Origin: Euperipatoides rowelli
Taxonomy: Eukaryota; Onychophora; Udeonychophora; Euonychophora; Peripatopsidae
Reading direction: 5' to 3' (one strand)
DNA length: 11,160 bases
Assembly (NCBI GenBank): GCA_003024985.2
Contig: PXIH01S0023141.1
A model generated the notes under the pieces. The model was not told the origin of the DNA and ran no database searches. It was given only the letters and a program-made list of their open reading frames with translations. Position numbers and translations under genes: made by a program. Positions 1 to 6,190 of the stretch are shown piece after piece (position 1 is the stretch's first letter; each line of letters begins with the position of its first letter).

Positions 1-423
1 GCTCAAAATCAGTCAATCAGAGGTCGGCTTGCATTCTAGTTTGTTTGTTATTTCTAGAGTCCGTATCCATCCTGTTTTTTTATGAAAACGTCCCTTAAAT
101 GGCTCTTCTGTCCCAGTGTCCCAACAAAGCCTATTGGGACACCTTTATGTTCCTATTTCCATATTTTATCCCATATTCTCCCATTTTTTTTAAAAATTAT
201 AAAGAAACCTTGAATGAATTTCAGTAATTTAATCTGAAAATCATGAGTAGGCATTACAAGTTTCTAACACGAAAATTACAATTGCGTCATTATAAGGATA
301 TGCTAACCTACTTTATGGAAGTCAAGTGATCAGGCGTGGCCAATCACCAAAACAAGCATTAAAAATCATGGAAGTCATGCTTAATTTATGAACATATTAT
401 AGTAAGTTCATATTTTTTTTTAN
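1..423. other. AT-rich non-coding stretch, no gene seen
   Basis: No frame of useful length or recognisable protein motif is present on either strand. The only local structures are small inverted repeats: 9-base arms at 116-124 and 134-142 (loop of 9) and TATGAAC/GTTCATA at 387-393 and 406-412. A 10-base word, ATGGAAGTCA, occurs twice, near 315 and 368. Base 423 is an N inside a T-rich tract, so that tract is uncertain in the assembly. Confidence 0.6.
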
Positions 424-444
424 TTTTTTTTTTTTTTTTTTTTT
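413..444 (-). repeat. Poly(T) tract, probable oligo(A) tail of a minus-strand retroposon
   Basis: Eight T precede a TAN interruption and then 21 T run from 424 to 444. Read on the minus strand this is a long oligo(A) tract. LINEs and processed retrocopies end this way, and all LINE and copia fragments to the right lie on the minus strand, so this may be the 3' end of one of those insertions. The body would begin at 445. No target-site duplication could be paired, so a plain homopolymer is possible. Confidence 0.45.
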
Positions 445-763
445 GCAATGAGGACGTAAACATTTAATTACAAGAAATACAGAAACAAAATTAATTAACA
501 ATACAAGCTAAAATTATACAGAGAATAAATAATACAATAAAAGTACATTAATTCACAATCATTTCCCATTAGAATCATGTCCCAGATTTCTAAGAATTAC
601 TTTTTAAATATTCTGTCAAAATTATAAAAACTTTAAAGCTTAAACTTTAAAACTTTAATAAATAACTGATTTAGTTTGAAATTATATTTTTCATTAAAAC
701 ACAATATTTATAAATGAACTGTATATGAGTCCTATGATATAATTTCTGAGCAAAGGTTTTAAT
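445..763. other. AT-rich stretch, possible 3' UTR of a minus-strand retroposon
   Basis: No coding potential is seen. The segment directly follows the poly(T) tract and, on the minus strand, would be the sequence immediately upstream of an oligo(A) tail. That makes a LINE or retrocopy 3' UTR a reasonable guess, but no sequence feature ties it to the LINE coding fragments further right. Confidence 0.3.
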
Positions 764-914
764 TTGAAGAGTTGTCCCGTTTCATGGTTTTGGGTTTATA
801 TGAACCCTAAATATTACATTACCCCCCCCCCCTCTCCCCACACACACACACACACGTTGAAGAGATGTCCCGTTTTTTGGTTTTGGATTTATATGAACCC
901 TAGTTATTTTACAA
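764..914 (+). repeat. Pair of about 50-base imperfect direct repeats flanking a C/CA tract
   Basis: The segment starting TTGAAGAGTTGTCCCG at 764 recurs at 857 as TTGAAGAGATGTCCCG, offset by 93 bases. The two copies agree through TTTATATGAACCCTA with about five substitutions in some 48 bases, then diverge. Between them lie C11 and a CA run. This is seen directly. It may be an expanded tandem duplication or two copies of a short dispersed repeat. Confidence 0.85.
822..855 (+). repeat. C11 plus (CA)n composite microsatellite
   Basis: Eleven C at 822-832, a TCT interruption, CCCC, then CA dinucleotides to 855. The same C-run followed by CA layout recurs at 2824-2850, and related C-rich or G-rich tracts occur elsewhere in the window. 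Confidence 0.9.
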
Positions 915-1484
915 CCAGGCTTCAAAATCGGTAAGTTTGGCAATTATTCTAAAAGTGATAATATTCTAGGGTAAAGTTAAAATTTAAATTTTATTTATTA
1001 AATCATTTATTATGAAAAGTATATAATTGTTGGAGTTTTAAATCATATAATAATTTAAAATAATATATCAATTACTTTTAAATAAATTATTGTATTTTAA
1101 TTTCTTGAATAATTCTCTTTCATTTTTTAATTGTTGAAAATGTGTAGGCCTGCATCTTGCTAAGCGATGACACGTAAAAGAAAAATAGCTGGATAAACTA
1201 CTTTAAATTTAATTATAGACCTGTAATTTAATATTGCCTAAAAAGTACAGTAAAAAATAATAAATTTTAAATATTCATTTAGTGCCTACATTTTATAATG
1301 TTAAGTTTTTTGGGTTTTTTTTGTTGTGGGTGTGTGTGGTGCAGGGGGAGGGGGGTTAAACTTTTCGTAAAAACATTAAAATATTTAGCCAATTAAACGT
1401 TTTTTCCCATCTCTAACCAATATACTGACCAAATACTGTAATTTGTGTTTTGGTCCATTAAGTCCACAATCACTAGTAGGCAAA
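915..1484. other. AT-rich non-coding stretch
   Basis: Very A/T-rich with frequent stops in all frames, and no protein motif recognised. The only non-AT feature is a GT-rich then G-rich tract around 1327-1355. Confidence 0.55.
1327..1355 (-). repeat. GT-rich plus G5AG6 tract (inverse of the C/CA composite)
   Basis: GGGTGTGTGTGG is followed by G5, A and G6 at 1344-1355. On the minus strand this reads as a broken C-run followed by CACACA, the same order as at 822-855 and 2824-2850, so the composite occurs in both orientations. Confidence 0.75.
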
Positions 1485-1800
1485 TACAAAACATTAATTC
1501 TCTAATAAAATATCGGAAACTAATATACAGTATTTTGTTCGGTTTTGGCATACAGGATTGTATGCAATTTTAATGGCACTCTGATTGGTTCTTGTTGGTC
1601 AATGACTCCGCTTAAAATCTTTGTAAATGTACTGCTTCTTTAGCTGCTTCTGAAAGAGACACATATTCAGCTTCTGTCGATGATAAGGCTATAGATTTTG
1701 TTTTCTACGCCTGTTTCCCCTGACAATTTGAAAACAAAACCACTAAATGTTCATCTGTCATCATTATTTCCCCAGTCAGCATCTGAGAAACCTTGCAGTT
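1485..1800 (-). pseudogene. Ty1/copia RNase H domain, frameshifted
   Basis: RNase H degrades the RNA strand of the RNA:DNA hybrid during reverse transcription. Minus-strand motifs in order are GFSDADWGNNDD (about 1760-1797), then STEAEYVSLSEAAKEA (about 1630-1680), then SAIKIAYNPVCQNRTK (about 1535-1580), and FRYFIREL (about 1497-1520). These match the copia-type RNase H order with its Asp, Glu and Asp/Asn-rich positions. At least three frames are used, and a stop follows the DADW segment. The family normally continues to a short C-terminal tail reading like AD(I/M)LTKPL, which I do not see. The domain is clearly recognisable and clearly dead. Confidence 0.85.
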
Positions 1801-1837
1801 TTAAATCATCATCTTTAAATAGAATACTATTTAAAGG

Positions 1838-2262
1838 AGATGAGCTAAAGTCTCACAATCAATCCCATAATGTTGACTGCAACCCTTTGCTACCAATCTG
1901 GCTCTAGAGCTTGCAATATTTCTCTGTGCATCCCTCTTAATTTTAAACACCATTTGGATTTCAGCTGGTTTTTCAACCAAAAACGATGCTTCATTATCAT
2001 TAAATGAATCAATTTATTTATTTATTACTTGTTCCCAATGATCACTGTTAGGACTAGCCATTGCTTCTTCGTATGAAGTAGATTCAGAAGGATCACTAAC
2101 TGCTTGATAATCCTGAGTGGATACCTTCGTTCTAGTACTTCATCAGTTGGTGGTGGCTGCGGCACCAAAGCTTCACTAATGTTAGGGACTTCGACTTTTC
2201 TTGATGATGATTATTTTCAGCTGAATGACCTTCATCATGTTGAGCTACCTTAACTTCATTGG
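1838..2262 (-). pseudogene. Ty1/copia RT N-terminus and linker, truncated
   Basis: The minus strand reads through a linker with DEVLERRYPLR (about 2125-2160), then YEEAMASPNSDHWEQVIN (about 2030-2085), then VFKIKRDAQRN and RARLVAKGCSQHYGID (about 1850-1955). This is the standard opening of a copia reverse transcriptase, where the family shows a Y.EA....W..A pattern followed by WVFK.K and K(A/S)RLVA(R/K)G. A stop lies just after the HWEQVIN segment, another just before 1838, and a frame change lies in the linker. After about 1838 the sequence jumps to RNase H without the catalytic palm. Confidence 0.85.
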
Positions 2263-2532
2263 TCAACAAAGAAGAGTGCTCAGCAAGGAGTTCCTCATGG
2301 AGACAACACGATTTGTAATAAATCCCTTTCTAATATTCAATTTGGTCTTCTCCACTTTTAGCTTAATATGGTAACCCCTAGTAATAAAAACTTCAGAAAG
2401 AACGAACAATTTATAATTATTATTAATCACCAATTGCTTAAATACATAAATTAGGTCACATTTGATTATACTTTTCAGGGGAGTGGTAATGCCAAATGAT
2501 AGTAGCTTTTCCAATCGTTTGTTATATGTCAA
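2263..2532 (-). pseudogene. LINE ORF2 C-terminal region
   Basis: An 89-residue open stretch matches the region after the thumb in Jockey/CR1-like ORF2 proteins. The visible pattern is RLEKLLSFGITTPLKS, then CDLIYVFKQL, then TRGYHIKLKVEKTKLN, then RKGFITNRVVSMRNSL. In the family this region has the form DLI.VYK, TRGH..KL, R...FF..RVV..WN.LP. The Trp before Asn is Arg here. The frame stops soon after RNSL, where the family normally continues for some tens of residues, so the end is truncated against the copia fragment. The region's function in retrotransposition is not well defined. Confidence 0.8.
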
Positions 2533-2586
2533 GGCTTTAAGATTAACAACTTTTTTAGAGGATCTAAGTAATTGTTCTAATCTAAC

Positions 2587-2874
2587 TTAATCCATTTTAT
2601 TTAAGATATTATATGAAATAGCACAATAATCCATAATTGGTAAGAAAAAAGATTTATAAATTACTCCATAAACATTTAAACACAAAACTGAAAAAATAGC
2701 CAAAGCCAAATATAAATGGTAATATAATTTGGTTAGCATATAATCTACATGAGAGGAGAATGCCAAACAAATATCCACATTAACCCAAATCTTTATAGCC
2801 ATAAACACGAGTAATGTGTATATCCCCCCCCCCCTCCACACACACACACAAGAACCTAGGATCAAAATCAACAT
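2587..2874 (-). pseudogene. LINE RT thumb region with a microsatellite in frame
   Basis: The segment contains IWVNVDICLAFSSHVDYMLT, then LYYHLYLALAIF, then YKSFFLPIMDYCAISYN. LINE RTs show LGV.ID..L.F..HV at motif E, followed by a helix-rich thumb and (Y/F)...+.P.+DYC..+W. The YKDLG preceding motif E is in another frame, so there is a frameshift near 2790. The apparent N-terminus of this open stretch (CVCVWRGGG) is translated C11/CA microsatellite and is unlikely to be ancestral protein sequence. Confidence 0.78.
2824..2850 (+). repeat. C11 plus (CA)7 composite microsatellite
   Basis: C11 at 2824-2834, then TC, then CA repeats at 2837-2850. It sits between motif D (about 2890-2925) and the YKDLG strand of the LINE RT, inside what should be coding sequence. 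Confidence 0.9.
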
Positions 2875-2879
2875 TACCC

Positions 2880-3125
2880 AATATCATAAAATAATTAGTT
2901 TTATCAATATTTATTGTCAAATCTTATCAGACATCCAATTTTCTAAAAATGTAACTACCATTTGTATTTTTTTTCATATCTTCCATATTAAAATTATTGA
3001 GTAAAGATTAAATGTGGTTTAGCATCCGCATAACTTAATTGGTTTTCAAATACATGTCTGCTAATCTCCGACAGATAAGCATTAATCATGAGGAGACAAA
3101 ACCGCCTCCTGTATAAGACCACAAT
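2880..3125 (-). pseudogene. LINE RT motifs B, C and D, catalytic box altered
   Basis: On the minus strand, GLIQEAVLSP (3091-3120) resembles motif B. A shifted frame then reads INAYLSEISRHVFENQLS and Y-A-D-A (3021-3032), followed further on by LTINIDKTNYFMI (about 2885-2925), which resembles motif D. The catalytic box in this family is Y(A/V)DD; the second Asp, which binds metal, is Ala here. Together with the frame changes this makes the copy inactive. The assignment rests on motif order and spacing, which fit well. Confidence 0.72.
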
Positions 3126-3139
3126 ATTTAAAACCAACA

Positions 3140-3182
3140 TAAAATATCAACAGACCTACAGTGTATGTCTGTTGATATTTTA
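3140..3182. repeat. Perfect 16-base inverted repeat (hairpin)
   Basis: The arm TAAAATATCAACAGAC at 3140-3155 is exactly complementary to GTCTGTTGATATTTTA at 3167-3182. The 11-base spacer contains a further TAC/GTA pair, giving nearly continuous pairing around a three-base loop. It lies just outside the LINE motif B on the 5' side. It could be a fold-back element remnant, a local inverted duplication or an RNA hairpin; no T-run terminator context is evident. Confidence 0.85.
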
Positions 3183-3389
3183 AGCGAAAGTAGAGGAGTT
3201 TATTAAGGTTGTTTAGTATTGTAATAAATGTATAATTGGTGATATATATATATTTTTAATTAAAATCCCCAATATTTGCCTATAAAAAAAAATTATAAAA
3301 AGATAAACATAAAAAAAAAAAAAAAAAAACAATAACAAAAATGGAAGAAAAAAAAAATGATAAAATTATATATACCGTATAAAACAAAA
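3183..3389. other. Low-complexity AT stretch with A19 tract
   Basis: Mostly A/T homopolymers and TA repeats, including (TA)n near 3242 and A19 at 3311-3329. No coding signal. It separates two LINE RT segments that each appear to carry a motif B, so it may mark the join between two insertions. Confidence 0.6.
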
Positions 3390-4011
3390 AAATATTAGAT
3401 TAGGACCAGGGACAACCTTGTTGGACTACAGTCTCTTGTTGTCCGGCATATTTGTATTTAACATAAGATTTAACCTCTCCAACCTTTGTCCAGAATGGCC
3501 GATTATATAAAAAAATCCATAATCCAATTAATAGCTATCTGTGGTATCAGACATTTACTGCAATTTAATTTCTAATAATGTTACGATATACATGGCCAAA
3601 AGCTTTGAAAAATCAAAGTAGACCACACAAACTCTATTGTCACTGTTTCTCAGCCTCGTCATCAAACAGTAAACAAACATGATTCAGTGGAATGACCAGC
3701 ACAAAAACAATGCCTGAAAATATGTAATTGAGTATCTATTTAAGGTTGAATACAACTCAGCACGGCCTTTTCAGCAATCTTGGCTATAGAATTGATAATA
3801 CTTATTAGTCAGTAATTTAAGTCAGTTCGATTATTTTTCTTGTTCGATTATTTTTCTTGTGAATCGGAACAATAACTGTTCTTTTCCATACCACAGGATT
3901 TCTGCTCAAGCTTAGATAAGTATTCAATACCAGTTGTGTAAAAGCTGCAAAGAATTCAGAAGACATTTTTAAAAGAACATTTGGAATTCCATCCGTACCA
4001 ACAGAATACAA
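3390..4011 (-). pseudogene. LINE reverse transcriptase, motifs 0 to B, frameshifted
   Basis: Target-primed reverse transcriptase of a non-LTR element. The first open stretch (3817-4011) has SVGTDGIPNVLLK, then LSLSRNPVVWKRTVIVPIHK, the classic RT motif 0/1 pattern (PDGIP..LL, P..WK...I.PI.K). A 17-base tandem duplication follows and shifts the frame. Then come ISIINSIAKIAEKAV, the FRHCFCAGHST region, and motif A as VVYFDFSK at about 3605-3630 with the catalytic Asp kept. A one-base frameshift right after it moves AFGHV to another frame. VVQQG at about 3412-3430 and PGPNL in a neighbouring frame mark motif B. The clade cannot be fixed beyond Jockey/CR1-like. Confidence 0.83.
3826..3859. repeat. 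Perfect 17-base tandem duplication inside the LINE RT
   Basis: TTCGATTATTTTTCTTG occurs twice back to back at 3826-3842 and 3843-3859 with no mismatch. It lies between the PIHKKN and ISII segments of the minus-strand RT. Because 17 is not a multiple of three it breaks the frame; the frame leaving the second unit continues the RT reading. Confidence 0.92.
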
Positions 4012-4019
4012 ATGTTTTA

Positions 4020-4504
4020 AAATATTTCAATATCCTCTTAATAGAATCTCTCAAATACAATTACCTCATTAATTACACATCCCGATCTAGAATCAGATAT
4101 AGTCAGTCGGATGATGGTCAGTATTTAGCTTCGAAAACTGATTAGAAATTTCCTTACCGTCAAAGAATTCAAAACCATTTACCCTACTATTTCTCCCCTT
4201 TTTAAATTTATTAAACTGTTTGAAAATGTAATTATTATCACTTTATATATTAAATTTGATTTCACTCAAATTTACATTTATTATATGATTGGTTAATTTT
4301 AAAACTCTATTTCTAATTTTTTATAATCCATCCAACTAACTAAGTCACAACGTTTTTGATATAATCGAAATAATGTAGCTAAACCAACATTGTACCAATT
4401 TGGGTAAACACTATTAAATTTAAAAAAGTTTTTTTTTTTTTTTTTTTCGTTTTTTTTGTATTTTAACTGACATCAAATGAGAAATAGAACAATCTTTTCA
4501 TAAG
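4020..4504 (-). pseudogene. LINE linker between endonuclease and RT
   Basis: This connects the endonuclease and RT segments. Minus-strand fragments in shifting frames include SVYPNWYNVGLATLFRLYQK and LVSWMDYKK (about 4340-4410), then NNYIFKQFNKFKKGRNSRVN and GFEFFDGKEISNQFSKLN (about 4120-4240). That resembles the W...N segments and the DGK.I.(N/D).F strand that precede RT motif 0 in Jockey/CR1-like ORF2. A T19 tract at 4429-4447 plus a second T-run interrupts it at its 5' side, so part of the original may be lost there. Homology is moderate and based on pattern only. Confidence 0.6.
4429..4457. repeat. T19-CG-T8 homopolymer tract
   Basis: Nineteen T, then CG, then eight T. It sits between the endonuclease and linker pieces of the LINE. 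It may be slippage expansion or the trace of an oligo(A)-tailed insertion. Confidence 0.75.
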
Positions 4505-4862
4505 CTAAATCAATATTATCTGTCCATTTAATTCATTCAGATAAATTTTTGATAATTCATTTTCAAAATCAGCAATATCTATTTTGTCAATCAAATACAA
4601 AACAAGGGGGGAGGGGGTAACTTTATGTTCCAAGGAAAACATTTCAAGTTCAAAATCTATCGGAACATGATCGCTTTTTAGTAGTGGCGTAAATTGTAAA
4701 TATTGACAACAAAGTATAAACAATCAACAAATCTAAACCTAGTAGGTTTATCAAGTTGAAAAAGTAAATTAGTATTAATAAAATCTATCAACTCTTTAGC
4801 AAACAAATTATTATATATAGTATTCATTAACTGCAATCTATTTGAAAAAGGCTCAAAAGATC
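4505..4862 (-). pseudogene. LINE endonuclease C-terminal part, broken at both ends
   Basis: The apurinic-type endonuclease nicks target DNA to prime reverse transcription. At the right, the minus strand reads LQLMNTIYNNLFAKELIDFI and LLFQLDKPTRFR (about 4735-4840), matching the family's L..F+....L.Q.+..PTR pattern. A frame change leads to LLKSDHVPIDFEL (about 4640-4690), where SDH.P+ is the C-terminal catalytic signature of these nucleases; Asp and His are intact. The N-terminal half, which would carry the GDFN-type motif, is missing at 4862/4863, apparently displaced by the adjacent LTR element. A C-rich tract (4606-4617, minus) is read in frame as TPSPL. Confidence 0.8.
4606..4617 (-). repeat. 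G6AG5 tract within the LINE endonuclease frame
   Basis: G6, A, G5 on the plus strand, so a C-rich run on the coding strand preceded by GTTA, similar to the context of the C-run at 822. No CA repeat accompanies this one. Confidence 0.7.
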
Positions 4863-5248
4863 TGTCTTAGAGAAGGTCAAATGTAAGCGTTCTGATAGAG
4901 AATGTGGCAAACACACGTGGGCTGAATACTATACCCACAGCAGATTAGACTGTATCCCAACATTTAAAGGGGTAAGTATTTTCTACTAATACAGGTAAAT
5001 ACACAAGATAGATATTTGCCATTGGTTGGAAATAAAAAAATCACCCCCCCCCCCTTCCCTAAGTGTATTAAGCCTAAATATACATTCGATTAATAGTATG
5101 AGCAAACCACATGTGATAAATAAAATTTTTCACAATAGGATATTATTTTTATTTTTATTTTCATCTAAATATCTGTTTAAAAAAAAAAACTGATCTCCCT
5201 AAAAAAAACTTGACTATATCAAAATATCAAATTATTGTGTTTTAGACA
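4863..5248 (-). repeat. Candidate 3' LTR of the minus-strand Ty3/gypsy element
   Basis: On the minus strand the segment starts TGTCTAAAAC at 5248 and ends CTCTAAGACA at 4863, giving TG...CA termini and a 5-base terminal inverted repeat (TGTCT/AGACA). Its start lies only a few bases after the pol stop codon and the purine run AAGAGGGGG, as expected for a polypurine tract beside a 3' LTR. Its end coincides with the abrupt break in the LINE endonuclease. AATAAA occurs on the minus strand near 5150. The length of 386 bases is normal for the family. The matching 5' LTR is not in the window, so this remains inferred. Confidence 0.5.
5044..5054 (+). repeat. C11 run
   Basis: Eleven C followed by TTCCC, inside the candidate LTR. 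It is the same length as the C-runs at 822-832 and 2824-2834, but no CA repeat follows. Confidence 0.85.
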
Positions 5249-5271
5249 CAATTCTACCCCCTCTTGATTTC
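5249..5271 (-). promoter_or_regulatory. Candidate polypurine tract overlapping the pol end
   Basis: The minus strand reads AAATCAAGAGGGGGTAG at the pol stop, a purine-rich run a few bases from the proposed LTR start. In LTR elements the polypurine tract primes plus-strand DNA and borders the 3' LTR. The gap of several bases containing T is not ideal, so the exact border is uncertain. Confidence 0.4.
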
Positions 5272-6190
5272 TAGATTTTTCAGACGTGCCTCATCTACCT
5301 TCCCTTTACTCCGAGTAAAGTATCTTCCTTCAACATGTTTAGTAGACTGTGTTTCACTTCCTTTCTTGATTGTAGGAGACTCTGATTTGTCGGAATTGTT
5401 GATAAGCAATTCAGTATGAGGTTCCGTTTGATCTATATTATTTTCATCTTCCGTCTGATTCTTTGGTAATGTTGTTTCCAGCTCATCCTTCTGATTCTCT
5501 TCGGAATGGCGGATCATGTCTTGATGGTCTGTCATATCCGTCACATTTACAAAGGGTTTTAGGCGCTCGGCATGAGCCCTGATGCAGTCAGATTGACCTT
5601 TGATATTTCCGGGTAGGACAATGTCATACGTAACATCAGAAACGACCTTCACTATTTGGTATGGCCCAGAATATAAAAAACTGAATCCCTGATTGCGTGT
5701 TTTCTCTCTTTTGATTGTACGAAGCATCACTAGGTCTCCAATATGGTAATTGGGAATGTAACGTTTCTTGTTGATACGTCCATTCCTGGTAGTCCGAACG
5801 TGAATCTCATGTTCGTAAGTTAGAGTTCGTACAAAATTGAGCCTATTACGCAATTCGGCTATGAAATGGTCTATGTCGTCTTCCTGGATTTCCAAATCCT
5901 GTTGAAGCTCCCAGCCAGGGAAACTCATATTCCTGCCAAAAGTAAGCTTGTTAGGACTGGAGGTTATGCTTACATGCCAGGAGTTATTGTGTGAGAACTG
6001 TACCAGGTACAGTTTGTCACTCCAAGAATCTCCTGCATGCTCACATAACAAGGTCAATTTCCTCTTGATGTCCTTGTTCACCCTCTCCACCATTCTGTTA
6101 GTAGAGGGTCTGTATGGTGCGGTGAAATAGTGTTTGATGCGCATAAGATTGCAATTCTCCTCAAATATCCTACTCCTAAAATTACTACCT
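5254..6190 (-). pseudogene. Ty3/gypsy integrase core end, C-terminal domain and pol tail
   Basis: Integrase inserts element cDNA into the host chromosome. The open stretch starting at 6144 begins inside the catalytic core: TAPYRPSTNRMVERVNKDIK holds the catalytic Glu (residue 20 from the first Met), and the same frame extends upstream to about 6188 with RGSNFRSRIFEENCNL. The C-terminal domain follows, with IPNYHIGDLVMLR (residues 130-142), then FLYSGPYQIVKVV (156-168, GPY/F motif), then RAHAERLKPF. The tail (about 200-296) is charged, rich in Glu, Asp and Lys, and ends near RYFTRSKGK. At 296 residues this part is undamaged and is the longest open frame in the window. The preceding core half is in another frame. 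Confidence 0.9.

Larger units (their letters stand above)
1485..2262 (-). mobile_element. Ty1/copia retrotransposon fragment (pol linker, RT start, RNase H), internally deleted
   Basis: Minus-strand translation gives, in order, the integrase-to-RT linker with a RYPLR motif, the RT N-terminus, and the RNase H domain of a Ty1/copia pol. The reading passes through several frames and in-frame stops, and the RT core between the N-terminal segment and RNase H is absent. No LTR, primer-binding site, gag or integrase core was found beside it. Both ends are estimates: the right edge abuts the C-terminus of a LINE at about 2263, and the left edge is where copia similarity fades. Confidence 0.85.
2263..3125 (-). 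mobile_element. LINE (non-LTR retrotransposon) fragment, RT motif B to C-terminus
   Basis: Minus-strand reading gives RT motif B, the YxDD region, motif D, thumb and the post-RT C-terminal region of a Jockey/CR1-like LINE, in the right order but split between frames. It could be the 3' continuation of the LINE at 3390-4862 or a second copy; a second motif B argues for two copies. The left edge at 2263 abuts the copia fragment, so the LINE 3' UTR is missing here or displaced. Confidence 0.8.
3390..4862 (-). mobile_element. LINE fragment, endonuclease C-terminus to RT motif B
   Basis: Minus-strand reading gives the C-terminal part of an apurinic-type endonuclease with its SDH motif, a linker, and RT motifs 0 to B of a Jockey/CR1-like LINE. 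The right edge is abrupt at 4862/4863, in the middle of the endonuclease, exactly where a candidate LTR begins, which suggests the Ty3/gypsy element inserted here. The left edge at about 3390 fades into low-complexity sequence. Frame changes, a 17-base duplication and T-runs break the reading. Confidence 0.82.

Noticed and set aside
1-1484. Host gene, tRNA or CRISPR array in the left flank
   Set aside because: No long frames, no tRNA box A/B pairing and no regularly spaced repeats; the only repeats are the 93-base-offset pair and simple-sequence tracts.
1698-1907. 69-residue plus-strand open stretch
   Set aside because: It is antisense to the copia RNase H and RT segments.
2816-3004. 62-residue plus-strand open stretch starting in a Pro/His-Thr repeat
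   Set aside because: It is a translation of the C/CA microsatellite followed by the antisense of the LINE RT.
4846-4988. Plus-strand open stretch (VKCKRSDRECGKHTWAEYY) ending at a GTAAGT, like an exon with a splice donor
   Set aside because: Only about 45 residues, no recognised family, and it lies mostly inside the candidate LTR in antisense. A GTAAGT occurs by chance often enough.
5043-5060. G-rich minus-strand run as polypurine tract with an LTR starting TGATTT
   Set aside because: The alternative LTR start at 5248 is closer to the pol end and matches the inverted terminal bases at 4863; the G11 run fits the recurrent C11 microsatellite.
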